Shown here one piece after another: positions 8,003 to 17,840 of a stretch of DNA of 64,000 nt (positions are counted from its first letter, which is position 1; the number at the start of each line of letters is the position of its first letter). The notes under the pieces were generated by a model. The model worked only from the letters and a program-made list of their open reading frames with translations. It did not search any database and had not been told where the DNA came from. This DNA is from Hoeflea phototrophica DFL-43 (GTDB taxonomy: Bacteria > Pseudomonadota > Alphaproteobacteria > Rhizobiales > Rhizobiaceae), in assembly GCF_000154705.2 (NCBI RefSeq), contig NZ_CM002917.1, forward strand, positions 1,506,461-1,570,460. Reading direction: 5' to 3'. A program made the position numbers and the translations under genes.

Positions 8003-9549
8003 TGATGGACGATCTTTCCCCAACACGAGAAGAGGTCGCACCCGTATCGGTTGATGATACGCCCGCTGAAGGCATGTCCTGTGCCTCCGGCGCCGAAAAG
8101 ATGAAGGCCCAGGCCATGGCCTCGGGTAAATCGGAGCTGATGGAACGGCTTGAGGCGGACTATCCGAAAGGTCCGCATGATCAGCCGCAATCCATGTGTC
8201 CGGCCTTTGGTTCGCTCAGAGTGGGGCTGCGCATGCGCCGCGTCGGCACGATCCTGTCGGGCTCGGCCTGCTGCGTCTACGGCCTGACCTTCACGTCGCA
8301 TTTCTATGGCGCCAAGCGCTCGGTCGGCTATGTGCCGTTCAACTCGGAATCGCTGGTGACCGGCAAGCTTTACGAGGACATCCGCGACGCGGTCCACGAA
8401 ATGGCCGATCCGGAGGCCTATGACGCCATCGTGGTGACAAGCCTGTGCGTACCGACGGCTTCGGGCGTTCCGCTGCAGATGCTTCCCAAGCAGATCAACG
8501 GTGTGCGCATTGTCGGCATCGATGTTCCGGGCTTCGGCGTGCCGACCCATGCGGAAGCCAAGGATGTCTTGTCCTCGGCGATGCTGACCTATGCCCACGA
8601 GGAGGCCGAGAGCGGCCCGGTTCAGGCACCGCGCACCGGTGTCGAGGAACGTCCCTCAGTCACGCTTCTGGGTGAGATGTTCCCCGCCGATCCGATGATG
8701 ATTGCAGCCATGCTGGAACCGATGGGACTTGCCGCCGGTCCGGTTGTCCCGGTGCGGGAATGGCGTGAGCTCTATGCCGCGCTCGATTGCGCCGCCGTGG
8801 CCGCCATCCATCCCTTCTACACCGCTTCGGTCCGCGCCTTCCGCGCCGCCGGGCGCAAGGTGATCGGCTCCGCGCCGGTTGGCTTCGAAGGCACCGATTC
8901 CTGGCTGCAGGCGATCGGCGAAAGCTGCAACGTCTCGCAAGCCCGGATTGACGCCGCCCGCAACGCCTTTGGCGGAGCGATCCGTGGCGCGCTGTCGGAA
9001 AACCGCATCAAGGGCCGCATCACGCTGTCGGGCTATGAAGGCTCCGAGCTGATCGTTGCCCGGCTTCTGGTCGAAAGCGGCGCAGACCTCAAATATGTCG
9101 GGACAGCCTGCCCGAAAACCGAGTTCTCGGCATTGGATGCCGACTGGCTCCAGGCCCACGGTGTTCATGTCGAATACCGCGCATCGCTCGAGCAGGACCT
9201 GGCCGCCATGGCCGAGTTCAAGCCCGATCTGGCCATCGGCACCACGCCGGTTGTGCAGAAGGCCAAGGAGCAGGCCACGCCTGCGCTTTACTTCACCAAC
9301 CTGATCTCGGCCCGCCCCTTGATGGGGCCGGCGGGAGCCGGCTCGCTGGCTGCCGTGGTCAACGCGGCCATCGACAACAAACCGCGCTTTGACCGGATGA
9401 AGGACTTCTTCGAAGGGGTCGGCCAGGGCGACAATGCCGGTGTCTGGGAAGACACGCCGGTCGACCGTCCGGCTTTCCGCAAGAAATTCGCCGCCAAGGC
9501 TGCCGCATCGAAAAATGCGGTCGATTCCGGGGAGGCTGTGGGCACATGA
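8002..9549 (+). CDS. bchY: Chlorophyllide reductase subunit Y
   Basis: BchY forms with BchZ the catalytic NifDK-like component of chlorophyllide a reductase. The N-terminal third carries cysteines for the shared Fe-S cluster ([28 protein letters not shown] and [13 protein letters not shown]). An ATG at 8002 overlaps the bchX stop by one base; a second ATG at 8005 is equally possible. Length is about 515 aa. The stop overlaps the bchZ start by four bases. Confidence 0.96.
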   Translation: MMDDLSPTREEVAPVSVDDTPAEGMSCASGAEKMKAQAMASGKSELMERLEADYPKGPHDQPQSMCPAFGSLRVGLRMRRVGTILSGSACCVYGLTFTSHFYGAKRSVGYVPFNSESLVTGKLYEDIRDAVHEMADPEAYDAIVVTSLCVPTASGVPLQMLPKQINGVRIVGIDVPGFGVPTHAEAKDVLSSAMLTYAHEEAESGPVQAPRTGVEERPSVTLLGEMFPADPMMIAAMLEPMGLAAGPVVPVREWRELYAALDCAAVAAIHPFYTASVRAFRAAGRKVIGSAPVGFEGTDSWLQAIGESCNVSQARIDAARNAFGGAIRGALSENRIKGRITLSGYEGSELIVARLLVESGADLKYVGTACPKTEFSALDADWLQAHGVHVEYRASLEQDLAAMAEFKPDLAIGTTPVVQKAKEQATPALYFTNLISARPLMGPAGAGSLAAVVNAAIDNKPRFDRMKDFFEGVGQGDNAGVWEDTPVDRPAFRKKFAAKAAASKNAVDSGEAVGT

Positions 9550-11006
9550 CTCTGATCATAGATCATGACAGGGCAGGGGGCTATTGGGGCTCGGTCTATG
9601 TCTTCACCGCGATCAAGGGCATGCAGGTGATCATCGACGGTCCGGTGGGCTGCGAGAACCTGCCGGTCACCTCGGTGCTGCATTACACCGATGCGCTGCC
9701 GCCGCATGAATTGCCCATCGTCGTCACCGGCCTGGGCGAGGAAGAGCTCGGCCAGCACGGCACCGAAGCCGCGATGAAGCGCGCCCGCGCCGTGCTCGAT
9801 CCCAATCTGCCGGCAGTCGTCGTCACCGGTTCCATCGCCGAGATGATCGGCGGCGGGGTGACGCCGGAGGGCATGAACATCCAGCGATTCCTGCCCCGCA
9901 CCATCGATGAGGACCAGTGGCAATCCGCCGACCGGGCGCTCAAATGGCTGTGGACCGAATACGGCCCGAAAAAGGGCAAGGTCCGTGACGTGAAACCGCG
10001 CAAGGAAGGCGAAAAGCCCAAGGTCAACATCGTTGGCGCGATTTACGGCACCTTCAACCAGCCCTCGGATCTGGCCGAAATCCGCCGCCTGATCGAAGGC
10101 ATCGGCGCCGAAGTCAACATGACCTTCCCATTGGGCAGCCATCTCGCCGATGTCGGCAAGCTTGCTGATGCGGAGGCCAATGTCTGCCTGCACCGTGAGT
10201 TCGGCAGATTGCTCTGCGAAGCGCTCGACCGGCCCTATCTGCAGGCCCCGATCGGCATCCACTCGACGACCGCATTCCTGCGTTCGCTGGGCGAAATTCT
10301 CGGGCTTGATCCCGAGCCGTTCATCGAGCGCGAAAAGCACACCACCTTGAAGCCGATGTGGGACCTGTGGCGCTCCGTCACCCAGGACTTTTTCGCCACT
10401 GCGAGCTACGCCATCGTGGCCGGTGAAACCTACGAGCGCGGCATCCGCAATTTCCTCACCGAAGAGATGGGCATGCCCTGTTCTTTTTCGGTCCAGCGCA
10501 TTGCCGGCAAGAAAACCGACAACCAGGCGATCCGTGATCTGATCAAGGAGAAACCGCCTCTGGTGATGTTCGGCTCCTACAATGAGCGCATGTATCTCGC
10601 CGAAGCCGGCAGCAGGGCGATCTACGTCCCGGTGTCGTTCCCCGGCGCGATCATCCGCCGCCACACCGGCACGCCGGTGATGGGCTATTCGGGCGCGTCC
10701 TGGCTGATCCAGGAGGTCTGCAACGCGCTCTTTGACGCGCTGTTCTCGATCCTTCCGCTTGCCACGGACATGGATCAGGTCGAGGCGACGCCGGCAATAT
10801 TGCGTGGTGAGCTCCCCTGGGCACCGGAAGCCAAAGCCAAGCTCGATCATGAAATCGGTCTCGAGCCGGTGCTGATCAGAATTTCCGCGGCCAAACGGCT
10901 TCGCGATGCATCCGAGGCGGAAGCCCGGGCGCGTGGTGCCGAACAGGTCATTCAAGACGATGTGGATCAGGCTTCGCGCGCGCTCAAGCGCGGGCGGGCC
11001 GCATGA
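9546..11006 (+). CDS. bchZ: Chlorophyllide reductase subunit Z
   Basis: This 486-aa NifK-like subunit completes chlorophyllide a oxidoreductase with BchX and BchY. The N-terminus holds the cluster/active-site segment [15 protein letters not shown] and [11 protein letters not shown]. It starts at the ATGA overlap with bchY and ends 37 bases before pufQ. The bchCXYZ-puf linkage is the classic purple-bacterial arrangement and allows read-through from the bchC promoter into the reaction-centre genes. Confidence 0.96.
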   Translation: MTLIIDHDRAGGYWGSVYVFTAIKGMQVIIDGPVGCENLPVTSVLHYTDALPPHELPIVVTGLGEEELGQHGTEAAMKRARAVLDPNLPAVVVTGSIAEMIGGGVTPEGMNIQRFLPRTIDEDQWQSADRALKWLWTEYGPKKGKVRDVKPRKEGEKPKVNIVGAIYGTFNQPSDLAEIRRLIEGIGAEVNMTFPLGSHLADVGKLADAEANVCLHREFGRLLCEALDRPYLQAPIGIHSTTAFLRSLGEILGLDPEPFIEREKHTTLKPMWDLWRSVTQDFFATASYAIVAGETYERGIRNFLTEEMGMPCSFSVQRIAGKKTDNQAIRDLIKEKPPLVMFGSYNERMYLAEAGSRAIYVPVSFPGAIIRRHTGTPVMGYSGASWLIQEVCNALFDALFSILPLATDMDQVEATPAILRGELPWAPEAKAKLDHEIGLEPVLIRISAAKRLRDASEAEARARGAEQVIQDDVDQASRALKRGRAA

Positions 11007-11043
11007 AACGCCGGCTGAGATCCGGCAACCAAGGAGAAGTGCG

Positions 11044-11280
11044 ATGACAATGACAGTGCATCATAGAGAACGGCAGGCAGCCCGCGGGCAATCCCGGACC
11101 GATCGTATCGAGTACCGGCTTCTGGTAGCGCTCGCCTTCGTCATCTGTTTCGTCATGGTGGCGGCATCGCGCGCGCTTTCAGCGTTTCGCGGTCATCCGG
11201 TGAAGACCCATGGCCAGTCCATTTTTGCGGAGGCGCGGGCTTCGGCCCATGCCACCGCCGGTTACGCGTTCATCGCCTAG
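11044..11280 (+). CDS. pufQ: PufQ, bacteriochlorophyll-linked assembly/regulatory protein
   Basis: This 78-aa protein has one predicted transmembrane helix (YRLLVALAFVICFVMVAA, about residues 24-41). PufQ in Rhodobacter stimulates bacteriochlorophyll production, perhaps as a carrier for intermediates. The ATG at 11044 follows a GGAGAAG site; an earlier in-frame start would overlap bchZ. Position directly before pufB, size and the single membrane helix support the call. Confidence 0.88.
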   Translation: MTMTVHHRERQAARGQSRTDRIEYRLLVALAFVICFVMVAASRALSAFRGHPVKTHGQSIFAEARASAHATAGYAFIA

Positions 11281-11289
11281 CCAGACCAG

Positions 11290-11340
11290 TTTGCCGGTGT
11301 CCAAACCCGGCAAAACCCGCCAAGGCCTCCGGTTTGCCGG
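11290..11340 (+). promoter_or_regulatory. Competing hairpins in the pufQ-pufB leader
   Basis: The 117-bp pufQ-pufB gap holds TTTGCCGG at 11290-11297, CCGGCAAA at 11307-11314 and TTTGCCGG again at 11333-11340. The middle copy can pair with either flank. The first pairing gives an 8-bp stem with a 9-nt loop. The second extends to 10 bp with one bulged A (CCGGCAAA-A-CC with GGTTTGCCGG). The two cannot form at once. It is followed by the pufB ribosome-binding site AGGAGG. A role in mRNA processing, stability or attenuation is inferred. Confidence 0.6.
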
Positions 11341-11397
11341 CGGATCGAGGCACCCGGCTGCGGGGCACCGCAGCGCTTGTGACTAGGAGGTACTTCA

Positions 11398-11619
11398 ATG
11401 TCCAGTCCAAACACCGTTTCGCTTTCGGGAATGACCGAAGGCGAAGCACAGGAGTTCCACTCGTACTACCTCCAGGGGATGATTGCATTCGTGGCGATAG
11501 CCGTCGTTGCACATCTTCTCGTGTGGTTTTGGCGTCCGTGGATCCCGGGTCCGGATGGCTACGCTTCGCTCGAAGGCGTTGGCCAGACCGTGACTTCACT
11601 CCTGCCAATGCTCGCGTAA
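11398..11619 (+). CDS. pufB: Light-harvesting 1 beta polypeptide
   Basis: This 73-aa membrane polypeptide of the core antenna binds bacteriochlorophyll a. The pattern [33 protein letters not shown] contains the conserved histidine ligand in VVAHLLVW and the aromatic-rich C-terminal border. The C-terminal extension ([23 protein letters not shown]) is longer than in Rhodobacter. A strong AGGAGG lies 7 bases before the ATG. It is followed after 12 bases by pufA. Confidence 0.95.
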   Translation: MSSPNTVSLSGMTEGEAQEFHSYYLQGMIAFVAIAVVAHLLVWFWRPWIPGPDGYASLEGVGQTVTSLLPMLA

Positions 11620-11631
11620 AGGAGAAGCGAA

Positions 11632-11829
11632 ATGTGGAGAATCTGGATGATTTTCGACCCGCGCAAAACGCTGGTCGTCCAAGGCGTCTTCCTGTTCGCG
11701 CTGGCTGTGATGATTCATCTCGTCCTGCTCAGCACGACACGCTTCAACTGGTTCGAGGGAGCCCCGGTTGTGACCGGCGCGCTCGATCCGGCGACCATCC
11801 TGGGGCTTATCCCCACGATGATCGGCTGA
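11632..11829 (+). CDS. pufA: Light-harvesting 1 alpha polypeptide
   Basis: This 65-aa core antenna alpha subunit starts with the typical [18 protein letters not shown] motif. The membrane helix contains the bacteriochlorophyll ligand histidine in VMIHLVLLS, followed by FNWFEG. It forms heterodimers with PufB that ring the reaction centre. A GGAGAAGCG site precedes the ATG. A strong hairpin lies between this gene and pufL. Confidence 0.96.
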   Translation: MWRIWMIFDPRKTLVVQGVFLFALAVMIHLVLLSTTRFNWFEGAPVVTGALDPATILGLIPTMIG

Positions 11830-11847
11830 ACGCTGACAACAATGACT

Positions 11848-11881
11848 GCGGGCGGAACATGGACTTCGGCCCTCCGCCCGC
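11848..11881 (+). promoter_or_regulatory. Intercistronic hairpin between pufA and pufL
   Basis: A perfect 9-bp GC-rich stem (GCGGGCGGA at 11848-11856 pairing with TCCGCCCGC at 11873-11881) encloses a 16-nt loop. In Rhodobacter, hairpins at this position protect the pufBA segment from 3' decay and give an excess of antenna over reaction-centre mRNA. No T-run follows, so it is more likely a stability element than a full terminator. Confidence 0.75.
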
Positions 11882-11944
11882 GGTCGAAAACCGGGAATGA
11901 GACTGAGAGATGTCCGCAACGGTCTGCGGGGATGGAGATGAGCC

Positions 11945-12790
11945 ATGGCGCTGCTGAGTTTTGAAAGAAAATACCGCGTTCGCGGTGGTACCCTGTTGGG
12001 CGGTGACCTGTTCGATTTCTGGGTCGGACCCTTCTATGTCGGGTTCTTCGGCCTGACCACGGCGTTCTTTTCGGCGGTGGGAACTGCTCTGATCCTCTAT
12101 GGTGCGGCCATCGGGCCGACCTGGAACATCTGGCGCATTTCGATCGCCCCACCGGACCTGAGCTACGGGCTCGGCCTCGCGCCGCTGGCGGAAGGCGGGC
12201 TCTGGCAGATCATCACCATCTGCGCGATCGGGGCCTTCGCGTCCTGGGCGCTGCGGGAAGTGGAAATCTGCCGCAAGCTGGGCATCGGCTATCACGTGCC
12301 CTTTGCCTTTTCGGTGGCGATTTTCGCCTATGTGACGCTCGTGGTGATCCGCCCGATGCTGCTTGGCGCCTGGGGCCACGGCTTCCCATACGGCATCTTC
12401 AGTCATCTCGATTGGGTGTCCAACGTCGGATATCAGTATCTGCACTTCCACTACAACCCGGCCCACATGCTGGCCGTGAGTTTGTTCTTCACCACCACGC
12501 TGGCGCTGTCGCTGCATGGCGGCCTGATCCTGTCTGCCGCCAATCCGGGCCGTGACGGGACACTTGAGAACAAGCCGATGGAGGTCAAGACGCCTGAATA
12601 TGAAGACACATTCTTCCGCGACATCATCGGCTATTCGGTCGGTACGCTCGGCATTCACCGGCTGGGCCTGATCTTGGCGTTGAACGCAGGTTTCTGGAGC
12701 GCGGTGTGCATCGTCATCTCCGGTCCGCTCTGGAACCAGGGCTGGCCGCAATGGTGGAATTGGTGGCTCGATCTGCCGATCTGGAGCTGA
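11945..12790 (+). CDS. pufL: Photosynthetic reaction centre L subunit
   Basis: This 281-aa five-helix membrane protein binds the special-pair and accessory bacteriochlorophylls, bacteriopheophytin and QB. Conserved histidines are seen in [23 protein letters not shown] (non-heme iron side) and GIHRLGL (non-heme iron). The N-terminus [16 protein letters not shown] and the C-terminus [13 protein letters not shown] are textbook PufL. The gene follows the pufA-pufL hairpin and precedes pufM by 13 bases. Confidence 0.98.
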   Translation: MALLSFERKYRVRGGTLLGGDLFDFWVGPFYVGFFGLTTAFFSAVGTALILYGAAIGPTWNIWRISIAPPDLSYGLGLAPLAEGGLWQIITICAIGAFASWALREVEICRKLGIGYHVPFAFSVAIFAYVTLVVIRPMLLGAWGHGFPYGIFSHLDWVSNVGYQYLHFHYNPAHMLAVSLFFTTTLALSLHGGLILSAANPGRDGTLENKPMEVKTPEYEDTFFRDIIGYSVGTLGIHRLGLILALNAGFWSAVCIVISGPLWNQGWPQWWNWWLDLPIWS

Positions 12791-12803
12791 AAGGGACCTG
12801 ACC

Positions 12804-13766
12804 ATGGAATATCAAAACATCTTTACCCAAGTGCAGGTCCGGGGTCCGGTTGAGGCCGGTATCCCGCTCCCGCGCGGCGACGATGAACGCATCGGCCGCC
12901 CCTTCTACAACTGGCTTGCCGGCTGGCTGGGCAACGCCCAGATCGGTCCGATCTATCTCGGCTTTCTGGGCACGGCCTCGCTGATCTGCGGAGCCATCTG
13001 GTTTGTCACCGTCGGCTTCAACATGCTGGCCTCGGTCGGCTGGGATCCGTTCCAGTTAATCCGGCAGCTGTTCTGGCTGGCGCTTGAGCCGCCGCCGGCG
13101 AAATACGGCCTGTCGATTCCGCCGCTCAATGATGGTGGCTGGTACATCATCTCCAGCGTCTTCCTGCTGGCCTCGGTGCTGTTGTGGTGGGCGAGGATCT
13201 ATGTCAGGGCGCGCGCGCTCGGTCTCGGCACCCACATCTTCTGGGCCTTTGGCGCGGCCATCTGGCTGTTTCTGGTGCTCGGCCTGTTCCGGCCGCTGCT
13301 GATGGGCAACTGGGCGGAAGCGGTTCCCTACGGCATCTTCCCGCACCTTGACTGGACCGCGGCGTTTTCGATCCGTTACGGCAATCTCTACTACAATCCG
13401 TTCCATTGCCTCTCGATCGTCTTCCTCTACGGCTCGGTGCTGCTGTTCGCCATGCATGGCGCGACCATTCTCGCCGTCACCCGTTACGGCGGCGAGCGCG
13501 AGCTCGAGCAGATTACCGACCGTGGCACGGCGTCCGAACGTGCGGCCCTGTTCTGGAGATGGACCATGGGCTTCAACGCCTCGATGGAATCCATCCACCG
13601 CTGGGCCTGGTGGTTCGCGGTTCTCACACCGATCACTGGCGGCATCGGCATCCTGCTGACCGGCACAGTTGTCGACAACTGGTACCTCTGGGGCATCAAG
13701 CACGGCATCGTCGCGCCATTGCCCGATCTTTGGCCAGCCGTCGTCGATCCGGCCATAGGGGGTTAA
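12804..13766 (+). CDS. pufM: Photosynthetic reaction centre M subunit
   Basis: This 320-aa partner of PufL binds the QA side of the reaction centre. Chlorophyll/iron ligand segments are visible: [26 protein letters not shown], the [16 protein letters not shown] loop, and ESIHRWAWW. The N-terminus ([14 protein letters not shown]) and the 320-aa length fit the family. pufC follows after 4 bases. No pufX-like gene is found between pufM and pufC or after pufC. Confidence 0.98.
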   Translation: MEYQNIFTQVQVRGPVEAGIPLPRGDDERIGRPFYNWLAGWLGNAQIGPIYLGFLGTASLICGAIWFVTVGFNMLASVGWDPFQLIRQLFWLALEPPPAKYGLSIPPLNDGGWYIISSVFLLASVLLWWARIYVRARALGLGTHIFWAFGAAIWLFLVLGLFRPLLMGNWAEAVPYGIFPHLDWTAAFSIRYGNLYYNPFHCLSIVFLYGSVLLFAMHGATILAVTRYGGERELEQITDRGTASERAALFWRWTMGFNASMESIHRWAWWFAVLTPITGGIGILLTGTVVDNWYLWGIKHGIVAPLPDLWPAVVDPAIGG

Positions 13767-13770
13767 CACC

Positions 13771-14919
13771 ATGAAACTCTGGATACCATTTGCCACAGCA
13801 GCCGGCGTGTTTGTCGGCGCGGCCATCCTCTTTGGCGCCGACTGGGATACACCTCCTGTCGATACCGAGCAGATCGGCTTCCGCGGCACAGGCATGTTCC
13901 TGACCAAGGACCGGGAAAAACAGGCAGACCTCCGCCTCGCCAATGTCGTCCCCGAACCGCTCTATGAAGCGGATCCGGAAGGTGACCGTGCCGGCGATGT
14001 CTATGAGAACGTCCAGGTTCTTGGTGATCTTTCCGATGATCAGTTCAACCTGTTCATGGCCTCGATCACCGAATGGGTGTCGCCCGAACAGGGCTGTGCC
14101 TATTGCCACAATGAGGAAAACCTGGCTTCCGACGAGGTCTACACCAAGGTCGTTGCCCGCCGCATGATTCAGATGACCCAGACCATCAATGTGGACTGGC
14201 AGGCTCATGTCGGCGAGGTTGGCGCCACCTGCTACACCTGCCACCGCGGCCAGGCGGTTCCGGCCAATGTCTGGGCCACGGATCTTGGCCCCGGCAAGAA
14301 GGGCAGGGCGCTGGGATGGCGTGACGGGCAGAATGTTGTTGGCGAGCAGGTGGGCAACACTTCGCTTCCGACCAACGCGCTGGAGAGCTATCTGCTCGAC
14401 GACAAGGAGATCCGTGTGCATTCGCTCACGGCTCTGCCCAATGGCGAAAACCCGACCACCACCAAGGAGACAGAGGAAACCTGGGCTCTGATGATGCACA
14501 TGTCGGAAAGCCTCGGGGCAAACTGCATGACCTGTCACAATTCCCGTGCGTTCAACGACTGGGACCAGAGCCCGCCGCAGCGCGTGACTGCCTGGCACGG
14601 CATCCGCATGGCGCGCGAGATCAACCAGACCTACATGACGGGTCTTGCTCCGGTGTTCCCGGACAACCGCAAGGGGCCCGAGGGCGATGTGCTCAAGGTC
14701 TCCTGCGCAACCTGCCACAACGGCGTTCAGAAGCCGCTCTACGGCGTCTCAATGCTCAAGGAGTTCGTGGACTCACTCGGCACAAGAACCAACACCGATG
14801 TGCCTGACTACACAACCTACAAACCCGGTGAAACCCAGGTGATGGGCACGACGAACACGTCGGCGCTCACCCCTGCCGACACCGGCACCGAAGCAACGGC
14901 TCTGGCCTCCGCCGATTGA
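13771..14919 (+). CDS. pufC: Reaction-centre tetraheme cytochrome c subunit
   Basis: PufC re-reduces the photo-oxidised special pair from the periplasmic side. Four CXXCH heme-c motifs are present: CAYCH (near residue 109), CYTCH (154), CMTCH (252) and CATCH (312). The N-terminal hydrophobic stretch (about residues 3-22) is not followed by a lipobox cysteine, so the protein is probably held by an uncleaved anchor rather than as a lipoprotein. The C-terminal 40 residues are Thr/Pro-rich and disordered-looking. It is the last gene of the puf operon. Confidence 0.96.
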   Translation: MKLWIPFATAAGVFVGAAILFGADWDTPPVDTEQIGFRGTGMFLTKDREKQADLRLANVVPEPLYEADPEGDRAGDVYENVQVLGDLSDDQFNLFMASITEWVSPEQGCAYCHNEENLASDEVYTKVVARRMIQMTQTINVDWQAHVGEVGATCYTCHRGQAVPANVWATDLGPGKKGRALGWRDGQNVVGEQVGNTSLPTNALESYLLDDKEIRVHSLTALPNGENPTTTKETEETWALMMHMSESLGANCMTCHNSRAFNDWDQSPPQRVTAWHGIRMAREINQTYMTGLAPVFPDNRKGPEGDVLKVSCATCHNGVQKPLYGVSMLKEFVDSLGTRTNTDVPDYTTYKPGETQVMGTTNTSALTPADTGTEATALASAD

Positions 14920-14967
14920 GCCCTGCCGCAAGTCGTGCTTTCCCTCAGCAGGGCTTGCGCACCAAGG

Positions 14968-14993
14968 GCCGGAGATCCCAACGGATCTCCGGC
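14968..14993 (+). terminator. Terminator of the puf operon
   Basis: A perfect 11-bp inverted repeat (GCCGGAGATCC, 14968-14978, with GGATCTCCGGC, 14983-14993) around a 4-nt CAAC loop is followed by TCTTTATGCTTTT. It lies 49 bases after the pufC stop. A second hairpin with 7-bp arms (14920-14926 and 14948-14954) begins directly after the stop codon. Confidence 0.85.
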
Positions 14994-15122
14994 TCTTTAT
15001 GCTTTTGCAACCCGATCCTGAAACAGCAATCCGGTTTGACGCGGACCGCACGCATGGGGCCGAACGGGCCAGTCTGCCGTCGACTCAAAAGCCACGGTCA
15101 CGGATCATCCGGTCACCAACAG

Positions 15123-15150
15123 ACACCCCCGGCGCGTTGGCCGGGGGTGT
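15123..15150. terminator. Hairpin downstream of idi, likely terminator of the bch/puh superoperon
   Basis: A perfect 11-bp GC-rich stem (ACACCCCCGGC, 15123-15133, with GCCGGGGGTGT, 15140-15150) encloses a 6-nt loop, 52 bases beyond the idi stop on the minus strand. There is no T-run on either side, so termination may be weak or factor-assisted. Together with the puf terminator it separates two convergent photosynthesis operons. The rest of 14995-15202 shows no gene. Confidence 0.6.
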
Positions 15151-15202
15151 TACTACGGATCAGGAAATGAAATTGGAGACTGGCGGCCGGGCGCTGTGAC
15201 AG

Positions 15203-15727
15203 TCAGACGTGCAGGTCCGGATAGCGCTCCGCATAGATTCGGAACCAGGGCGTGAACCGCTCCGGATGCTCGGCGATCTCCGTGGCCAGATCTGCAGGAG
15301 TGACCCAGCGAACCTCATCGACCTCAAGCGGATTGGGCTTGACCTCGAGCGTCGCCCTGTCGGCGCTGCCGACATACATGGTGACCTTTTCGTGCTCGTG
15401 CAGACCGCCGCCGACATCGGCGGAATACTCCACCACCCTGCGGCGCGACAGCGGCACGTTGAAGCCCAGCTCCTCATTCAGACGCCGGCGGGCACAGCTG
15501 TCGCTCGGCTCATCCCAATAGGGATGCGAACAGCAGGTATTGGCCCACAGGCCGCCGCAATGATACTTGGACGCCGCGCGTTTCTGGATCAGCAGATGCT
15601 CGCCATCGAACACGAAAATCGAGATGGCCAGATGAAACAGCCCGTCCTCATGCGCCTTGAGCTTCTCCACCGGATAAAGCGAGCCGTCTTCGGCGATGGC
15701 AGGAATGATGATTGGATGCGCGTTCAT
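15203..15727 (-). CDS. idi: Isopentenyl-diphosphate delta-isomerase, type I
   Basis: IDI interconverts isopentenyl and dimethylallyl diphosphate, the C5 precursors for carotenoids and the phytyl tail. The 174-aa protein has the Nudix-like type I fold: the catalytic-cysteine segment WANTCCSHP at residues 61-69, then RRLNEELGF (Nudix-box remnant with metal-binding glutamates). It is the last gene of the long minus-strand superoperon, 14 bases after crtA. Confidence 0.95.
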   Translation of the reverse strand: MNAHPIIIPAIAEDGSLYPVEKLKAHEDGLFHLAISIFVFDGEHLLIQKRAASKYHCGGLWANTCCSHPYWDEPSDSCARRRLNEELGFNVPLSRRRVVEYSADVGGGLHEHEKVTMYVGSADRATLEVKPNPLEVDEVRWVTPADLATEIAEHPERFTPWFRIYAERYPDLHV

Positions 15728-15741
15728 GGCAATGTCCTGTT

Positions 15742-16506
15742 TCAGCGTGCTGCGGCCAGGCGGGCCGCATGGGCCCGTTTGTCTTGCAGTTCGTTCACGG
15801 GCGTTTCAGCCCGTACTGTCGTGTCGGTCAACCCCTCCCAATGGCCATCCATGGCGAGAAGGTTGAAGCGTGTAAAGCAGTATTCGGAAAACCAGTTGTC
15901 CTGATAGGCGCACCGCACGGCCTCACCATGGGTCGCGCTTGTGCGTGCGAAACGCTCCATTTCTTCGACCGAATGCCACAGTGAAAACGTGACCTGGTGC
16001 AGCCAGGGAACTTCGCCGGTGCCGATCATGAACCGCCGGGTTGGCTCGCGCACAACCGCATCGGATATGGCCGGAACCCGGCTCCAGAAACGGATCAGCT
16101 TTGACGGCCGGATCGAGGCACGGGTCATCGCAACAAGCGGCATGCGCTGTTCCGGCGCGTCAGGGCCAGTTTCGAAATGATGCCCATCCCACTGGCCGCG
16201 CGATGAAACGGGTTCGAGATACAGCGTGGCCATGCGGTCGGCGGTGCCGCGGTAGCCCTTCAGGGATTGCGCTGTTTTGATCCGCTCGCGTGCGATCGCA
16301 AGCGACGGCCATTCCGCCAGCAGCGTGTAGACCCCAAAATTCGGCCGGGTGGAAAACCCTGCGCCCGACCCCGTGCCCATCAGCTTGAAGAAGCCCAGAT
16401 CCGGTGTCTTGCGCAAAGACGGCTTCGCCAGACCCATCTGCGAAAACGCCCAGAGGCGTTGGCGCAGTGAGGAAAACCCGAAAAGCGAAAACGTCACCAC
16501 CGCCAC
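15742..16506 (-). CDS. crtA: Spheroidene monooxygenase
   Basis: CrtA inserts the 2-keto group into spheroidene (giving spheroidenone) or spirilloxanthin under oxygen. Family segments include SLFGFSSLRQRLWAF, MGLAKPSLRKTPDLGFFKLMGTGSG and ENWFSEYCF-like sequence (here QDNWFSEYCFTRF). The start is fixed by AAGGAGG at 16514-16520 with a 7-nt spacer to GTG at 16506, giving 254 aa; an upstream in-frame ATG at 16560 lacks such a site and adds a Cys-rich, non-family extension. It sits between hemA and idi rather than beside crtI or bchI. Confidence 0.9.
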   Translation of the reverse strand: MAVVTFSLFGFSSLRQRLWAFSQMGLAKPSLRKTPDLGFFKLMGTGSGAGFSTRPNFGVYTLLAEWPSLAIARERIKTAQSLKGYRGTADRMATLYLEPVSSRGQWDGHHFETGPDAPEQRMPLVAMTRASIRPSKLIRFWSRVPAISDAVVREPTRRFMIGTGEVPWLHQVTFSLWHSVEEMERFARTSATHGEAVRCAYQDNWFSEYCFTRFNLLAMDGHWEGLTDTTVRAETPVNELQDKRAHAARLAAAR

Positions 16507-16602
16507 CGGACGGCCTCCTTCCAGATTACATGCACAAGCCCCGCCACTGGGGCAGGGCATGCTTGACGAAAACCGCCAGCGCTTGGCCTGGTGGTCGGCC
16601 TT

Positions 16603-17820
16603 TTAGGCAACCGCCCGCGAAAGCGCGCATTGGGACCACAGATCACACAAAGATTCCACCAGATGGCGGATGTCGTCTTCGCTGTGCATCGGTGTTGGCG
16701 TGAACCGCAGCCGCTCGGTGCCCACCGGCACGGTCGGGTAATTGATCGGCTGCACATAGACACCGTAATTGTCGAGCAGGATGTCGGAGATCCATTTGCA
16801 CTTCTTGGCGTCACCCACCATCACCGGAACGATGTGGCTGGGGTTTTGCATGTGCGGGATGCCCTTGGCGTCGAGTGCCGCGCGCAACCGCGCAACATTG
16901 GCCTTATGCCCGGCACGTTCGGTCTGGCTGGCTTTCAAGTGCCGGATGGACGCCGTGGCACCCTTCGCAATCGCTGGCGGGATCGCGGTGGTGAAGATGA
17001 AGCCCGAAGAGAAGCTGCGGATGAAATCGCACACGGCCGTGGAGCCAGTGATGTATCCGCCCATCACGCCGAAGGCCTTGCCCAGCGTGCCTTCGATGAT
17101 GGTGACCCGGTCCATCAGACCGTCGCGCTCGGCAACCCCGCCACCGCGCGGTCCGTACATGCCGACTGCATGCACCTCATCGAGATAGGTCATGGCACCG
17201 AAGCGCTCGGCCACGTCGAGGATCTCCTCGATCGGGGCCATGTCACCATCCATCGAATAGACGCTTTCAAAGGCCACCAGTTTCGGCGCCGCAGGATCAT
17301 CAGCAGCCATCATTTCGGCCAGGTGCCTGGGATCATTGTGCTTGAACAACCGCTTTTCGGCGCGGCTGTGGCGGATGCCCTCGATCATCGATGCGTGGTT
17401 GAGCGCATCGGAATAGATGATCAGGCCGGGGATCTTGGCCCCCAGAGTGCCGAGCGCTGCCCAGTTCGAGACATAGCCCGAAGAGAAGATCAGTGCCGAT
17501 TCCTTGCCGTGGAGGTCTGCAAGTTCCCGCTCCAGCATCACATGGGCATGATTGGTGCCTGAAATGTTGCGGGTGCCGCCGGCACCGGCGCCGCACTGGT
17601 CAATGGCGCCGTGCATCGCTTCAATCACTTTCGGGTTCTGCCCCATCCCGAGATAGTCGTTCGAGCACCAGACCGTAACATCATGCACGCTGCCGTCGCT
17701 GCGATGGCGCGTGGCCTTGGGAAACCCGCCGGCATGACGCTCAAGCTCTGCAAAGACCCGATAGTTTCCGGCCTTGTGCAGGGTATCGAGCTGCTCTTGG
17801 AAGTAGGTGTTGAAATCCAT
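16603..17820 (-). CDS. hemA: 5-Aminolevulinate synthase
   Basis: This PLP-dependent enzyme condenses glycine and succinyl-CoA to 5-aminolevulinate, the start of alphaproteobacterial tetrapyrrole synthesis. Motifs seen: [44 protein letters not shown], and the PLP-lysine region [16 protein letters not shown]. The ATG at 17820 ([12 protein letters not shown], 405 aa) is the family start; an upstream start at 17844 is less likely. Being inside the photosynthesis superoperon, this copy probably serves bacteriochlorophyll synthesis; whether another hemA exists cannot be seen. Confidence 0.96.
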   Translation of the reverse strand: MDFNTYFQEQLDTLHKAGNYRVFAELERHAGGFPKATRHRSDGSVHDVTVWCSNDYLGMGQNPKVIEAMHGAIDQCGAGAGGTRNISGTNHAHVMLERELADLHGKESALIFSSGYVSNWAALGTLGAKIPGLIIYSDALNHASMIEGIRHSRAEKRLFKHNDPRHLAEMMAADDPAAPKLVAFESVYSMDGDMAPIEEILDVAERFGAMTYLDEVHAVGMYGPRGGGVAERDGLMDRVTIIEGTLGKAFGVMGGYITGSTAVCDFIRSFSSGFIFTTAIPPAIAKGATASIRHLKASQTERAGHKANVARLRAALDAKGIPHMQNPSHIVPVMVGDAKKCKWISDILLDNYGVYVQPINYPTVPVGTERLRFTPTPMHSEDDIRHLVESLCDLWSQCALSRAVA

Positions 17821-17840
17821 CTGATGAGGTCCCCCTAGCG

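Noticed and set aside
9288..10955. 555-aa open frame opposite bchZ
   Set aside because: Antisense shadow; no ribosome-binding site or recognisable domain.
14920..15202. Small gene such as pufX after pufC
   Set aside because: Open frames here run through two strong hairpins and have no membrane-helix or PufX-like pattern.
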